Below, piece after piece: positions 25,037 to 34,380 of a DNA stretch of 64,000 nucleotides. The DNA lies in contig NTLA01000006.1 of assembly GCA_002457435.1 (NCBI GenBank), positions 1 to 64,000 of the forward strand, written 5' to 3'. The translations under genes were made by a program, and so were the position numbers. Position 1 is the first letter of the stretch. The number at the start of each line of letters is the position of its first letter. The notes under the pieces were generated by a model. It worked only from the letters and a program-made list of their open reading frames with translations, was not told the origin of the DNA and ran no database searches. The DNA comes from Acidimicrobiales bacterium MED-G01. GTDB taxonomy: Bacteria > Actinomycetota > Acidimicrobiia > Acidimicrobiales > Poriferisodalaceae.

Positions 25037-27593
25037 CGGTGTCTTGAACGCGGGCTGCCGCTGAAACTAATCCCCGGTCTAGAAGACGTGCAGCCTCAAT
25101 TGCATTATTTTTCAGTGACCGTGAACGCGTCGTATCCGCGAGTTGTCCAAGCAAGTCGACTACTTGACGGATATTCCTCACAAAGTCGCCTGCCGGGGTG
25201 TCATCATCAAGTACTTCGCTCAATTCATGACCTGATGCCCAACCGTGTACTTGCCCGAAAATCGTTGGGTCGGGAGTCCTGCTTTCGGGAAGTCCCCGCT
25301 TGGTTTCCTCGTGGCGAATTTTGGCGCTGTATCTGGCAATTTCTTCTGCCTTGTGTTTGGACGTCTGGTTCGGAAACCACGGTGGCGGAGGTTCAAGCCG
25401 ACTTCTGTGTTCATAGGTCAACACTGAGATCAGTCCCGCTAATTCCGGTGGGGAAACGTCGTCGAAGACCGCCCCATCCACGCAGAGTGCTGCAAGGAGA
25501 TCCATTTCATGAAAGATGCCCTGCAATATTTCGCCGCGCGGGCTGAGGTGCCAAGATGCGGCACATTCAAAGATCTCCATAACCTCTTCAATTGCGACTA
25601 ATGAACGTGCTAAACCGCCTTCAGTAACCGCCATTTGCTCCCGGAGAGTTGAAATGCGGCCTTCAGCTGCCTCAACTCGTCGGTGAGCTTTCATACGCTC
25701 AGCGCGAAGGTCTCCATCCGGGTGGCGGACTTCTATCAAGATTCCCAATTCTGTCAGCTGCTGCTTGAGCATTTTCGCCGATGTGCGTTGGTATTCACGC
25801 CGGTTCGGCGCGTACGGCTTCGGGAGCTCTAGATTCGACAGAACCTCTGGACCGGCGTCGAAATCGTTGGCCGTGAGCATCATTACCTTGCCTCTGGGGG
25901 TAACAACTCGAACCCGGCGTTCTCCGCCGCGTCGACTCGTAGTGCCTAACACGAGAAGATACTGAGTCTCAGTACCTTGAATCCGAGCTATCACGGCGCC
26001 TGGTCGAAGTTCTTGCAGGGACGCCGATACATCGCTAGTAGATTTTTCTCTATTAGGTGAAACCTTGTTGTCGACGACGCCTAATCGTTTGAGTTCTACC
26101 TGAGCGGTCTTCAATGATGCTTTGCTCTTGTCTAATTGTTTTGTTAGCCGAACTACATGGCTGTTGGCTCGGTATTGGGCAAAGGATTTCTCCAAAAGAC
26201 CCAGAGCTGCTTCGCGTTGGGCTCGCGCCATTAGATTTGCGGCCATGTTGTAGGTCGGTCGGAATGCCGACTCCAAAATAAACTCATTGCTTTTGGCCAG
26301 TTGTGTTAGCTCGCTAAACGATTCGTAGGGACTCCACAGCGAGTATGCGTGACCAGTTGAATCGATACCTCGACGACCTGCTCGACCTGTTAGCTGGGTG
26401 TACTCCCCTGGTGTGAGAACCACGTGGCCCTCCCCTCTGAAGCGGCTCAGCTGTTCAACCACGACCGACCTCGCAGGTAGGTTGACGCCCATTGCAAGGG
26501 TTTCGGTTGCGAACACCACTTTCAACAGTCCAGCCGTAAAACAGTCTTCAACTGCTTCTTTGAAAGGTGTAACCATTCCAGCGTGATGTGAGGCTATTCC
26601 GGCCTTCAAACCATCCAACCACTTCTCGTAATTCAAGAGCGACAGATCTTGTTGTGTGATCTCTTCGATGTGTTGCTCAACGATCTGCTCTACCCGAGAC
26701 TTCTCGCGACCGTCGAGAAAGTCAACGTTGTGATCAAGGCAACTTTGGACTGCGTCGTCACAACCCTGCCTCGAAAACACAAAGAAAATTGCCGGTAATC
26801 GATCAGAATCCTCGAGATGGGTTATGACTTCGTTTCTGCGAGGGCGGCCAACGGCACCTCCGCGTCTTTGGGGACCTCGGCTCCTTTGTTCGCTCATCTT
26901 GCCGAGATATCGCTCTACTTCGAAATTCCTTTCACCATTTCTGAGGGTTCTAAATTCCTGGACTCGTCGGTGTCGTTTGTCAAAGACGAGGAAATGATCA
27001 TGGAGCTCAACTGGCCGAGTGGTCTCGATGATCGCTTCGCACTCACTATGTACTTCCCCAATCCATCCAGCTAATTCTTCGGCGTTGCTTACCGTCGCCG
27101 ACAGGCACACCAAACGCGCTGACTGGGGAACCTGCATAATCACTTCTTCCCAAACAGGTCCCCTATACGGGTCTTGGAGAAAATGAACCTCATCGAGGAC
27201 AACTAATCCGAGGTTATCTAGGGCAGGGCTACCCGAGTAGATCATGTTGCGAAGCACTTCGGTAGTCATGACTACCACCTCGGCGTTGGGGCGTATGGCA
27301 TTGTCGCCCGTCAATAATCCGACTTTGTCCTTACCTAACCACTTGCAGAGGTCTTTGAACTTTTGGTTAGAAAGCGCTTTGATTGGAGTTGTATAAACGA
27401 CTGTCATAGCTGTCGCCAAAGCCTTTTCAATTGCATATTCAGCCACCAGCGTCTTACCAGACGAAGTGGGTGCTGCGACCAGCACGGAACATCCGCTATC
27501 AATGACTGCGAAACTCCGAATCTGGAAATCGTCCGCTGTTACTCCACGCTCCTGGAGCAATTTTGAACCTGCCTCAATCGGGTCGTTGATCAT
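25005..27593 (-). CDS. helY: Ski2/Mtr4-like DEAD-box RNA helicase HelY
   Basis: 862 residues. Superfamily 2 motifs in order: Q-motif-like FQIRSFAVIDSG, Walker A APTSSGKT (about 40-47), TTPIKALSNQK, DEVHFL, LSATVSN, then helicase-C with GVNLPARSVV and QLTGRAGRRGID. A Ski2-type C-terminal helical domain (from about 590) ends the protein. HelY relatives act in RNA turnover. The start overlaps the tatC stop (ATGA), matching the tatA-tatC-helY order of mycobacteria. The C-terminal residues overlap the following gene by up to 32 bases. Confidence 0.95.
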   Translation of the reverse strand: MINDPIEAGSKLLQERGVTADDFQIRSFAVIDSGCSVLVAAPTSSGKTLVAEYAIEKALATAMTVVYTTPIKALSNQKFKDLCKWLGKDKVGLLTGDNAIRPNAEVVVMTTEVLRNMIYSGSPALDNLGLVVLDEVHFLQDPYRGPVWEEVIMQVPQSARLVCLSATVSNAEELAGWIGEVHSECEAIIETTRPVELHDHFLVFDKRHRRVQEFRTLRNGERNFEVERYLGKMSEQRSRGPQRRGGAVGRPRRNEVITHLEDSDRLPAIFFVFSRQGCDDAVQSCLDHNVDFLDGREKSRVEQIVEQHIEEITQQDLSLLNYEKWLDGLKAGIASHHAGMVTPFKEAVEDCFTAGLLKVVFATETLAMGVNLPARSVVVEQLSRFRGEGHVVLTPGEYTQLTGRAGRRGIDSTGHAYSLWSPYESFSELTQLAKSNEFILESAFRPTYNMAANLMARAQREAALGLLEKSFAQYRANSHVVRLTKQLDKSKASLKTAQVELKRLGVVDNKVSPNREKSTSDVSASLQELRPGAVIARIQGTETQYLLVLGTTSRRGGERRVRVVTPRGKVMMLTANDFDAGPEVLSNLELPKPYAPNRREYQRTSAKMLKQQLTELGILIEVRHPDGDLRAERMKAHRRVEAAEGRISTLREQMAVTEGGLARSLVAIEEVMEIFECAASWHLSPRGEILQGIFHEMDLLAALCVDGAVFDDVSPPELAGLISVLTYEHRSRLEPPPPWFPNQTSKHKAEEIARYSAKIRHEETKRGLPESRTPDPTIFGQVHGWASGHELSEVLDDDTPAGDFVRNIRQVVDLLGQLADTTRSRSLKNNAIEAARLLDRGLVSAAARVQDTDEGDGHSDDH

Positions 27594-28372
27594 CTGCTTT
27601 CTGTGCTTTCTCTGCGACGCCTCGCCCGTTGGATCAACAACCCAACGAGAATTGAGAGTTCAAAAAACATATACATCGGTATGGAAAGAGCAGCCAATGA
27701 CACCGGGTCGCCGGACGGCGTGATGACGGCTGCCACCACGACAATTCCAACGATCGCGTATCGCCGGGAGCTACTTAGCTGTCTAGGAGTAACTACTCTC
27801 GCCATCTGCAGGAACACCAACACAATCGGGAACTCGAACCCGACACCAAATGCAATCATCATGTAGGTCATCAAACCGAGATACGCCCCGGGAGAAAACA
27901 ACGGATCGACGGTGTCTCCCCCGAAAGAGATAAGAAACTCAAGCGCGCGTTCGAAAGTTGCATAGGCGACAAATGCACCGCAAACAAAAAGAAAAACACC
28001 GCTGAGCACGAATGGGATGGCATAACGCTTTTCTCGTCTGTCAAGAGCCGGCGTGATGAACCGCCACAGGTTCCACAGCAGAATTGGCATAGCAATCAGG
28101 AGTCCCACATACACAGAAACGCGTATCCGGGTTTTGAAACCGTCTAATGGTTCTGTGATAACCAACGTGCAGGCTCTGTCTATTCCTTGGCCGTCAAGCA
28201 CTCGGCAATATGGGGGGAGGAAAATATTTTCGAGCAACCAGTTGTAGGAGAGCAACCCGACCAGTGAGGCCAACGCGACGGCGATCATGCTGCCGATTAA
28301 GCGCGCACGAAGTTCCGTTACATGTTCCCAAAACGTCGTTGGAGGAGATGTCGGTCTCTTCCAACGACTCAT
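27590..28372 (-). CDS. tatC: Sec-independent protein translocase TatC
   Basis: 260 residues with six hydrophobic segments. The N-terminal FWEHVTELRARLIGSM is the conserved cytoplasmic signal-peptide contact (the E..EL.R motif), and the first-loop Pro and the later FGVGFEFPIVLVFLQM (with the conserved Glu of TM4) are present. The protein is the twin-arginine receptor core in the cytoplasmic membrane. Start overlaps tatA stop and stop overlaps helY start (both ATGA), so the three are one coupled unit. Confidence 0.97.
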   Translation of the reverse strand: MSRWKRPTSPPTTFWEHVTELRARLIGSMIAVALASLVGLLSYNWLLENIFLPPYCRVLDGQGIDRACTLVITEPLDGFKTRIRVSVYVGLLIAMPILLWNLWRFITPALDRREKRYAIPFVLSGVFLFVCGAFVAYATFERALEFLISFGGDTVDPLFSPGAYLGLMTYMMIAFGVGFEFPIVLVFLQMARVVTPRQLSSSRRYAIVGIVVVAAVITPSGDPVSLAALSIPMYMFFELSILVGLLIQRARRRRESTESR

Positions 28373-28629
28373 TGGAGATCTCTAGGGTTTGGGTCCTGTG
28401 ACGCGCAGCTATCGGTTTCCTTAGCTCGGCGCAGAAGTTCTTGGTCGTGTGATTCCTCGACCGCTTGATCAACTACCGATGTGAACTCGGCCCGCAGTTG
28501 CGAACTTTGACGCCGTAACTGACCGAAACCCTTTGCAATTTTACGAGCCGTTTCAGGGAGCTGTTTGGGTCCCAAGGCGATCAACGCCACTAGGCAAATA
28601 ATCAGTATCTCGTTGGGCGTGAGATTCAC
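28369..28629 (-). CDS. tatA: Sec-independent protein translocase TatA/TatB
   Basis: 86 residues. A single N-terminal membrane helix (LIICLVALIALGP) with the conserved Gly-Pro hinge is followed by an amphipathic helix (KQLPETARKIAKGFGQLRR) and a polar tail. The short tail does not decide between TatA and TatB; a Glu at position 7 inside NEILII is present. It forms the Tat pore or adaptor with TatC. The ATG at 28629 is the start, 10 bases after an upstream small membrane-protein gene. Confidence 0.92.
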   Translation of the reverse strand: MNLTPNEILIICLVALIALGPKQLPETARKIAKGFGQLRRQSSQLRAEFTSVVDQAVEESHDQELLRRAKETDSCASQDPNPRDLQ

Positions 28630-28639
28630 AACAATGAGG

Positions 28640-28906
28640 CTAGGTCCTGTGTCGCCTTGGGAGACGTCGTGGAGGGTGACTAAAGATGCGACTCACTACC
28701 AAGCGCCGTATGCGTAGCTTCGTTAGACGCGCCAAATGAACTTCAGCACGCTCAATTTCTTGGCTTATTCCACCTAGGGCAACCGACGCGTTTTCTATTC
28801 CTCTAACGGTTCTCTCTACCTCTAACTGCACGAGGGACGCCGTCCGCCATAAGAGCAAAAACGCTGTACCGAAGGAGAGCGAGGATATGAGAACGAAAGT
28901 CACCAC
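28640..28906 (-). CDS. Small single-pass membrane protein upstream of tatA
   Basis: 88 residues: an N-terminal membrane helix (VTFVLISSLSFGTAFLLLW), an amphipathic helix with heptad spacing (VERTVRGIENASVALGGI, then EIERAEVHLARL), and a very basic tail. The pattern is like DUF948-type small coiled-coil membrane proteins, though I cannot assign it. Close spacing (10 bases) to tatA places it as first gene of the tat unit, divergent from the GDPD gene 39 bases away. The gene is likely real; function unknown. Confidence 0.62.
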   Translation of the reverse strand: MVTFVLISSLSFGTAFLLLWRTASLVQLEVERTVRGIENASVALGGISQEIERAEVHLARLTKLRIRRLVVSRIFSHPPRRLPRRHRT

Positions 28907-28945
28907 ACCGCTACGTTAGAACCAATCTTGCGCGTCTCGGTAGTA

Positions 28946-29671
28946 ATGGAGAATGATGTTTTAGTGCAACAACGTCTTCCGTCGCTTCGTAAGCCCGCTA
29001 TTCAATTTGCTCATCGGGGAGCACGGGCCAACGCACCAGAAAATACTTTGGATGCTTTCGAGTTGGCACTTCGACTGGGCGCAACTGGCTTAGAAACAGA
29101 CGTCTGGCTAACCAGTGACGGGGTGCCGGTATTAGATCATGACGGCGTTGTCCGCGTCGGGATACGAAGGAAGTCGATCTCTAAGATCCTTCGGGTTGAC
29201 CTGCCCACCCAAATCCCGTCACTCGAGGACCTCTATCGAGCCTGTGGCTCAAATTTTGAGTTATCTATCGATCTAAAGGATTCAGACGCGTACAGTCAGG
29301 TGGTCAGCCTCGCCCGTGATTTTCAAGCCGAAGCGCGGCTGTGGTTGTGTCATCCAACGTGGGAGCTACTAGCCGGCTTAAGGTCAGAAACCTGTGCCCG
29401 ATTGGTCAACTCAACACGTGTCAAAGATATGAAGGATGGGCCGGAGCGCAGGGCTGCTGAACTAGCGGCTGCTGGAATTGATGCCGTGAATCTTCACCAC
29501 AGTGACTGGAGTGGAGGGTTAACGACACTGTTCCATCGTTTCAACCGCTACTGCATCGCTTGGGATGCACAGCATGTGCGTGTCATCAGGGACCTTGTAC
29601 GAATGGGGATCGATGGAGTGCACAGCGATCATGTCGACCGGCTTCAGACAGGTTTCAGCCAGGCTGGCTGA
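28946..29671 (+). CDS. Glycerophosphodiester phosphodiesterase
   Basis: 241 residues from ATG 28946 (a TTG at 28928 would add six residues). The GDPD signature is clear: HRGARANAPENTLDAFELAL (catalytic His, then Glu/Asn), LETDVWLTSDGVPVLDHDG with metal-binding Glu/Asp and the second catalytic His, and SIDLKDSD. The C-terminal DLVRMGIDGVHSDHVDRL is also standard. It cleaves glycerophosphodiesters to glycerol-3-phosphate and an alcohol. No signal peptide is visible, so it acts inside the cell. A second GDPD lies at 62029-62793. It is inserted between the tat and lepB-proteasome units. Confidence 0.93.
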   Translation: MENDVLVQQRLPSLRKPAIQFAHRGARANAPENTLDAFELALRLGATGLETDVWLTSDGVPVLDHDGVVRVGIRRKSISKILRVDLPTQIPSLEDLYRACGSNFELSIDLKDSDAYSQVVSLARDFQAEARLWLCHPTWELLAGLRSETCARLVNSTRVKDMKDGPERRAAELAAAGIDAVNLHHSDWSGGLTTLFHRFNRYCIAWDAQHVRVIRDLVRMGIDGVHSDHVDRLQTGFSQAG

Positions 29672-29685
29672 GGTCGACCTTTTTT

Positions 29686-30255
29686 CTATGGGCGACCGAA
29701 GGATTTGAACGGCCACACACGGATAAAGACCTCACCCACTAAGAGATCTTCGCTAATCGGGCCAAACGACCGGCTATCGCGACTGTTAAACCGGTTGTCA
29801 CCCATCACGAACACGTGCCCATAAGGGACTTGAACCTCTCCGAAGTCCTCTGTCCAGGCCCCGGGGGGTAAGTACGGCTCTTCGAGAGGCGCTCCGTTAA
29901 TGAGGAGAACCCCATTTTCGGCCGACACTCGTTCCTCTGGGAGTCCGATAACCCGTTTAACAAAATCCTTTAGTTCAATCTCCCCTAGAGCTGGCGGCCG
30001 ATTAAAGACAACTAAGTCGCCCCTATCAACCTCTCCCAAAGTAAAGGCCAGCTTGTAAACCATCAGGCGATCTCCGACCTCTAACGTCGGAGCCATGGAT
30101 TCGGAGGGTATGTAGTAGGTCTGAAGAAGGGTTGCGCGAATCCCAAAGGCGGCTATTAATGCCACCACGATCACGCCACCCCATTCACGAATCACTTTCC
30201 ACTGCATTATTGATGGCTTTCTCATCCAAGCTGACCTCGGAGAGAATCTGGACAT
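29686..30255 (-). CDS. lepB: Signal peptidase I
   Basis: 189 residues from ATG 30255, which overlaps the stop of the DUF3866 gene (TGATG); a longer frame to 30303 would lie inside that gene. A basic N-terminus is followed by a membrane segment (GGVIVVALIAAFGIRATLL). The catalytic Ser53 sits in PSESMAPTLEVGD and the general base Lys100 in DFVKRVIGLPEERV; the GDNRFNSRDSR box E is intact. It removes signal peptides outside the cytoplasmic membrane. Location at the end of the proteasome unit is probably incidental. Confidence 0.94.
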   Translation of the reverse strand: MSRFSPRSAWMRKPSIMQWKVIREWGGVIVVALIAAFGIRATLLQTYYIPSESMAPTLEVGDRLMVYKLAFTLGEVDRGDLVVFNRPPALGEIELKDFVKRVIGLPEERVSAENGVLLINGAPLEEPYLPPGAWTEDFGEVQVPYGHVFVMGDNRFNSRDSRSFGPISEDLLVGEVFIRVWPFKSFGRP

Positions 30256-31238
30256 CACTCCGTCTCCAAAAGCCACGAGGCTGCAGCGCCCAGGTAGGAG
30301 CATGCAAGGCCATCTTGGGATAAAGGTTCTCCCATACTCGTAATTGTGACGTCATTCATGTTTAGTGCGTTTGCCACGTCAAGTGGCTCAACGGAATGAC
30401 TGCAATGCCCATGTTCTGTTACCCAAGAGGTGTCTTCCCCTCGTGGAATCGGAACTTTTACTTGAACGGGAATCGCCTTTAAGAGTGAAGCCATATGGTG
30501 ACTTATGCCTCTATGGCGCGGCCTTTCGTCTACGTCGGAGGCTCTCACGCAAAGTGCTACGTCTGCTCCTAGCGCGTGAAGAACGGATGCATGCCCAGCT
30601 AGTTCCATGGCAGAAAAGCCCAGCTCAGATGCTGTGCCTACGTGACCCGGACCTGCCCCGAGAAGAATCTGGCTGCACCCGCTATCCATTAGAGCGCTAA
30701 CGCCAGATGGAACGCTGACGGCTTCAAGTTGACCGCCAAATGCTTGTCCAACTGTGGCGGTTGTTGCAATAAGACCAGATGACGTCAATTCAGCAAGCAG
30801 GTCGCTGAGCGCAAGGGGCAGAGCTGCTTGGTCGGTCATCAGATATCCAACCTGTGGTGAAGACACCGCTACTGCTACGGCTCCGATATGGCTATGTAGG
30901 ACACAAAGTAATACCCGGGCTCCTGTGAGATCTGTGCGGCGTGATACGTGTGGATCTACTTCCGTCTGTTCAGAGAGATACCGAGCCTTAAGTACCCTTC
31001 CTTGAAGTTCCTTGGAGTTGTCGTCGTGTCCCTCGATCCAATGGATGACGTGCCACCCGCCCGTTCCTAAGTCGAGGTCTACGGCTGTCGTATTAACAAC
31101 TACAAGATCTCCCTCGCTTGCATATCCCACTACTTCAGTCAGTGCGTAGGCCCTTGTCCCGTCGTCCAATAGGAGGCGTTGAAGTCCACTCCTTTCGGAG
31201 ATTATTTCTCCAACTCGACCAGTATCAAATCTTGACAT
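30255..31238 (-). CDS. DUF3866 family protein
   Basis: 327 residues. Features of DUF3866 are the GRVGEIISERSGLQ start, GYASEGDLVVVNTTAVDLDLGTGG split over two strands, LLCVLHSHIGAVAVAV and GLACSYLGAAASWL. DUF3866 genes are usual neighbours of pafA in actinobacteria, which is the case here (nine bases after pafA). The function is unknown; conserved His and Asp residues hint at an enzyme. Its ATG at 31238 follows pafA closely, so it belongs to the proteasome transcript. Confidence 0.88.
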   Translation of the reverse strand: MSRFDTGRVGEIISERSGLQRLLLDDGTRAYALTEVVGYASEGDLVVVNTTAVDLDLGTGGWHVIHWIEGHDDNSKELQGRVLKARYLSEQTEVDPHVSRRTDLTGARVLLCVLHSHIGAVAVAVSSPQVGYLMTDQAALPLALSDLLAELTSSGLIATTATVGQAFGGQLEAVSVPSGVSALMDSGCSQILLGAGPGHVGTASELGFSAMELAGHASVLHALGADVALCVRASDVDERPRHRGISHHMASLLKAIPVQVKVPIPRGEDTSWVTEHGHCSHSVEPLDVANALNMNDVTITSMGEPLSQDGLACSYLGAAASWLLETE

Positions 31239-31247
31239 TATCGACTC

Positions 31248-32615
31248 TCACAGCGACGCTATGAGCGCATCGACTCGCTCGTCCTGGGCCAAGAACGGGT
31301 CCTTACACAGCACAGTCCTCTGAGCTTGATCATTTAACTTCAGGTGGACCCAGTCCACCGTATAGTCGCGCTTCTTCTCTTTGGCTTGCCGAACGAAATC
31401 ACCACGAAGTTTTGCTCGGGTGGTCTGTGGTGGTTGGTCTATCGCTGTTTCAACGTCACTGTCGTTGAGGATTCTTTCGACTAAACCTTTGCGTTGCATG
31501 AGGTAGAACAGCCCTCGATTTTGATTAACGTCGTGATATTGGAGGTCCAGCAAAGCTGTACGGGCGTCACCCAGATCAAGATTGTGTTTACTTTTGTACC
31601 GTTCAATCAGGTGGTATTTGATCACCCAATCAACCTCTCGATCTAAAGTCAGCGGATCTTGTTCGATCCCATCCATGCAGTGCTCCCACATTGCCAACGC
31701 TTGTTTCTCTTCGGTGTTGAGGTCGTTATGGTCGGCGAAACGCTGAGCGCGCTCTAAGTATTCCGATTGAATTTCGAATGCACTGGCCTCTCTGCCGCTC
31801 GCTAGGCGGACTCGCCGTCGACATGTGATGTCGTGGCTTATCTCCCTGATCGCGCGAATGGGGTTTTCCAGCGTCAGGTCCCTGAGTATGACACTGGGGT
31901 CTTCCATCATTCTTAACAGCAGGGCCGTTGCTCCAACCTTCAGAAAGGATGTGTATTCACTCATGTTGGAGTCACCAACGATTACGTGAAGGCGCCTGAA
32001 CCTTTCAGCGTCTGCGTGAGGTTCGTCTCGCGTGTTGATGATTGGACGACTTCGCGTTGTGGCACTGGAGACCCCCTCCCAGATGTGTTCGGCGCGCTGA
32101 GCAATGCTGTACATAGCACCGCGTGCGCTTTGTAATACTTTCCCTGCTCCGGTGTAGATCTGCCTCGTCACCAAGAATGGGATCAGAACCTCTGCATAAT
32201 TAGAAAAATCGTCTCTGCGGCTTGTTAGGTAGTTCTCGTGGCAGCCATAGCTGTTGCCGGCGCTATCTGTGTTGTTTTTGAACAGATAGATAGTGCTCCC
32301 GGTGATTCCTTCTTCCGTTAATCGCTCTTCGGCATTATCAACGAGGCTTTCTAGGATGCGCTCACCTGCCCGATCGTGGCAAATGACCTCATAAACCGAG
32401 TCGCATTCAGGCGTGGCGTACTCTGGGTGAGAACCCACATCAAGATAGAGCCGAGCTCCGTTTGCTAGAAACACATTGCTGGAACGGCCCCAGGAGACCA
32501 CTCTCCGGAATAGGTATCGAGCTACTTCGTCAGGGCTAAGTCTTCGTTGACCGCGGATGGTGCAGGTCACACCGTATTCGTTCTCTAGGCCCATGATCCT
32601 TCGCTGCACGAGCAC
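31248..32615 (-). CDS. pafA: Pup-protein ligase PafA
   Basis: 455 residues, strongly like mycobacterial PafA. The ATP/Mg residues are in IMGLENEYG, the catalytic Asp59 in [19 protein letters not shown], and [33 protein letters not shown] and [10 protein letters not shown] follow. The C-terminal [21 protein letters not shown] is also conserved. PafA joins the C-terminal Glu side chain of Pup to lysines of target proteins. Sixty-seven bases separate it from prcA. The N-terminus MLVQRRIMG agrees with the family start within two residues. Confidence 0.98.
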   Translation of the reverse strand: MLVQRRIMGLENEYGVTCTIRGQRRLSPDEVARYLFRRVVSWGRSSNVFLANGARLYLDVGSHPEYATPECDSVYEVICHDRAGERILESLVDNAEERLTEEGITGSTIYLFKNNTDSAGNSYGCHENYLTSRRDDFSNYAEVLIPFLVTRQIYTGAGKVLQSARGAMYSIAQRAEHIWEGVSSATTRSRPIINTRDEPHADAERFRRLHVIVGDSNMSEYTSFLKVGATALLLRMMEDPSVILRDLTLENPIRAIREISHDITCRRRVRLASGREASAFEIQSEYLERAQRFADHNDLNTEEKQALAMWEHCMDGIEQDPLTLDREVDWVIKYHLIERYKSKHNLDLGDARTALLDLQYHDVNQNRGLFYLMQRKGLVERILNDSDVETAIDQPPQTTRAKLRGDFVRQAKEKKRDYTVDWVHLKLNDQAQRTVLCKDPFLAQDERVDALIASL

Positions 32616-32682
32616 ACCGTAGCGTTACTTGTTCCGGTCTAGGCGAACTGGTGCCTGAACCTCCGGCATAGGTTTCGACTAT

Positions 32683-33363
32683 TTAGACCGACAAAAGACT
32701 TTCTGTCTCTGCGTCATCGAGTCTCCTGAAGCAACGTCGGCCGTTGTCGGCAGCGAGCACGGCCACTTCCAGTTCTTCCGCTGAGATTGAGCGATCGGGT
32801 CCCGCTAATGCTTGGACAGCAAGCCTCACTGCCGCGTCTCGGTCAAGATCTTGTGACCAGCCGTCGCTTAGTCGATCTAGCACTGCCTCTGAATCTCCAC
32901 CGATGCAGCACCAGTGTTGCTCGTCTGCAACGGTGCCGTCATATTGAATGCGGTAGAGCTCAGGCGCTCCATCGGAGTCAATCTCGGCCACCACGATTTC
33001 CACTTCCATGGGCTTCATCTCATGGGTAAAGATCTGACCAAGCATTTGGGCGTATTGATTCGCCAGGCTGCGGGCATCGACGTCCTCTCGGCTGTATTGG
33101 TAACCCTTGAGTTCAGCGTAACGAACACCTGCGATACGAAGTTGATCGAATTCGTTGTACCTGCCGACGCCGCCGAAGGCTATTCGATCGTATATTTCCG
33201 AAACCTTCCTTAGGGTTGAACTCGCGTTCTCAGCCACGAGTGCTATGCCTCCCTGATGTTCAACGGCAGCCAAACTCCGGCCTCGTGAAATTCCCTTTCT
33301 CGCGTAGTCGGCCCGGTCTTGCATTAACTGTTCGGGGCTTACGTACATGCCAGGCATCGCCAT
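32683..33363 (-). CDS. prcA: Proteasome subunit alpha
   Basis: 226 residues with the actinobacterial PrcA N-terminus (MYVSPEQLMQDRADYARKG), the alpha-type helix H0, and YDRIAFGGVGRYNEFDQLR. Alpha rings gate the 20S core. The C-terminal tail after RCFRRL is short compared with some relatives. prcB ends nine bases upstream, giving prcB-prcA order. No catalytic Thr is expected or seen. Confidence 0.97.
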   Translation of the reverse strand: MAMPGMYVSPEQLMQDRADYARKGISRGRSLAAVEHQGGIALVAENASSTLRKVSEIYDRIAFGGVGRYNEFDQLRIAGVRYAELKGYQYSREDVDARSLANQYAQMLGQIFTHEMKPMEVEIVVAEIDSDGAPELYRIQYDGTVADEQHWCCIGGDSEAVLDRLSDGWSQDLDRDAAVRLAVQALAGPDRSISAEELEVAVLAADNGRRCFRRLDDAETESLLSV

Positions 33364-33371
33364 AGGTGCTT

Positions 33372-34157
33372 TTACCCTTCTGCTAGTTCTTCTCTGAAGT
33401 CAGCGAATACCGCGCCCGACTCTTCGTCGCTCAACTGGCGGAACCCTTGATCTGTTATGACTGTGAGGACTGGATAAATACCTCGTATGGGATCTGGACC
33501 GCCTGTCGCACTGTCTTCATCCGCTGCGTGCCAAAGTGCCTTTACTGCTAGTGACAACGCCTCAGATTCGGATAGGTCCGAGCGGTATCCAAGTTTTACA
33601 ACCGTGCCGGCGTGGAGACTTCCCGATCCACTCGTTGCATAGTCCTGTTCTTCGTAGCGACCTCCGGTCACATCGAACTGGAAAAGACGGCCAGTCTCAC
33701 GAGCCTGGTCGAACCCAGCGAAAATCGGAACGACAGCTAAGCCTTGCATCGCTTGCGGAAGGTGACCTCGAAGCATCTCCGCAAGTTGGTTGGCTTTGCC
33801 TTCCAACGTCAGTGGCTTACCTTCGATCTTTTCGTAGTACTCAAGTTGCAGCTGGAATACCCGCACCATCTGGATCGCTGGTCCTGCAGCACCAGCGATC
33901 GCAACTGCAGAATGTTCATCGGCAGCGAAGACTTTCTGCATGTCTCGGTGGCTGATCAGATGTCCAGCAGTTGCTCGCCGGTCTCCGGCCACCACAACTC
34001 CTCCGGCGCACCGCAATGCCAGTACGGTCGTGGCGTGACCAGCGTCGATAGTGCCCGGCAAATTGGTTGGAAACGGGTCAAGACCATTCTGGCGCAGGAG
34101 ATTTAAGAAGTCGGTTCCAGGATCTTCACCCGGAACGTAGAGTGGCATAGGACTCAC
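33372..34157 (-). CDS. prcB: Proteasome subunit beta
   Basis: 261 residues from GTG 34157, overlapping the pup stop (GTGA); ATG 34148 would shorten the propeptide by three. The mature active site begins at Thr43 in [12 protein letters not shown], followed by Asp and the conserved Lys equivalents ([31 protein letters not shown]). The propeptide is about 42 residues. The residue before the nucleophile is Ala rather than the Gly common in this family. The C-terminal GSGSLHAGT loop and Asp-rich turn are normal. It provides the peptidase activity of the core. Confidence 0.97.
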   Translation of the reverse strand: MSPMPLYVPGEDPGTDFLNLLRQNGLDPFPTNLPGTIDAGHATTVLALRCAGGVVVAGDRRATAGHLISHRDMQKVFAADEHSAVAIAGAAGPAIQMVRVFQLQLEYYEKIEGKPLTLEGKANQLAEMLRGHLPQAMQGLAVVPIFAGFDQARETGRLFQFDVTGGRYEEQDYATSGSGSLHAGTVVKLGYRSDLSESEALSLAVKALWHAADEDSATGGPDPIRGIYPVLTVITDQGFRQLSDEESGAVFADFREELAEG

Positions 34158-34345
34158 TCGCCGCCCTTTTGTACATAGTTTTTGACAAATTCCTCAGCGT
34201 TGGTTTCAAGCACGTCATCTATTTCGTCAAGCAGGTCATCTAGTTCAGCCTTGAGCTCTTCTCCAGAGCCACTGCTTGCCTCATCCTCGACTTCGATCTC
34301 GTCCGTTCGCGGCGCCGATCTGCGCCTCTGTTCCCGTTCAGCCAT
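34154..34345 (-). CDS. pup: Prokaryotic ubiquitin-like protein Pup
   Basis: 63 residues from ATG 34345, fixed by a perfect AGGAGGT five bases upstream; an earlier in-frame start would place that site inside the gene. The N-terminal half is disordered and charged, and the C-terminal half carries the Mpa-binding helix [19 protein letters not shown] and VQKGGE. It ends Gly-Gly-Glu rather than Gly-Gly-Gln, so it can be ligated by PafA without prior deamidation. It sits between dop and prcB. Confidence 0.98.
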   Translation of the reverse strand: MAEREQRRRSAPRTDEIEVEDEASSGSGEELKAELDDLLDEIDDVLETNAEEFVKNYVQKGGE

Positions 34346-34350
34346 GAAAA

Positions 34351-34357
34351 ACCTCCT
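34351..34357 (-). promoter_or_regulatory. Strong ribosome-binding site of pup
   Basis: AGGAGGT on the minus strand, five bases before the pup ATG. It is a full match to the anti-Shine-Dalgarno core and decides the start at 34345; it suggests high translation, as expected for a modifier used in excess of its ligase. Confidence 0.85.
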
Positions 34358-34380
34358 ACTCAAATAATTCTATTGGGTTG

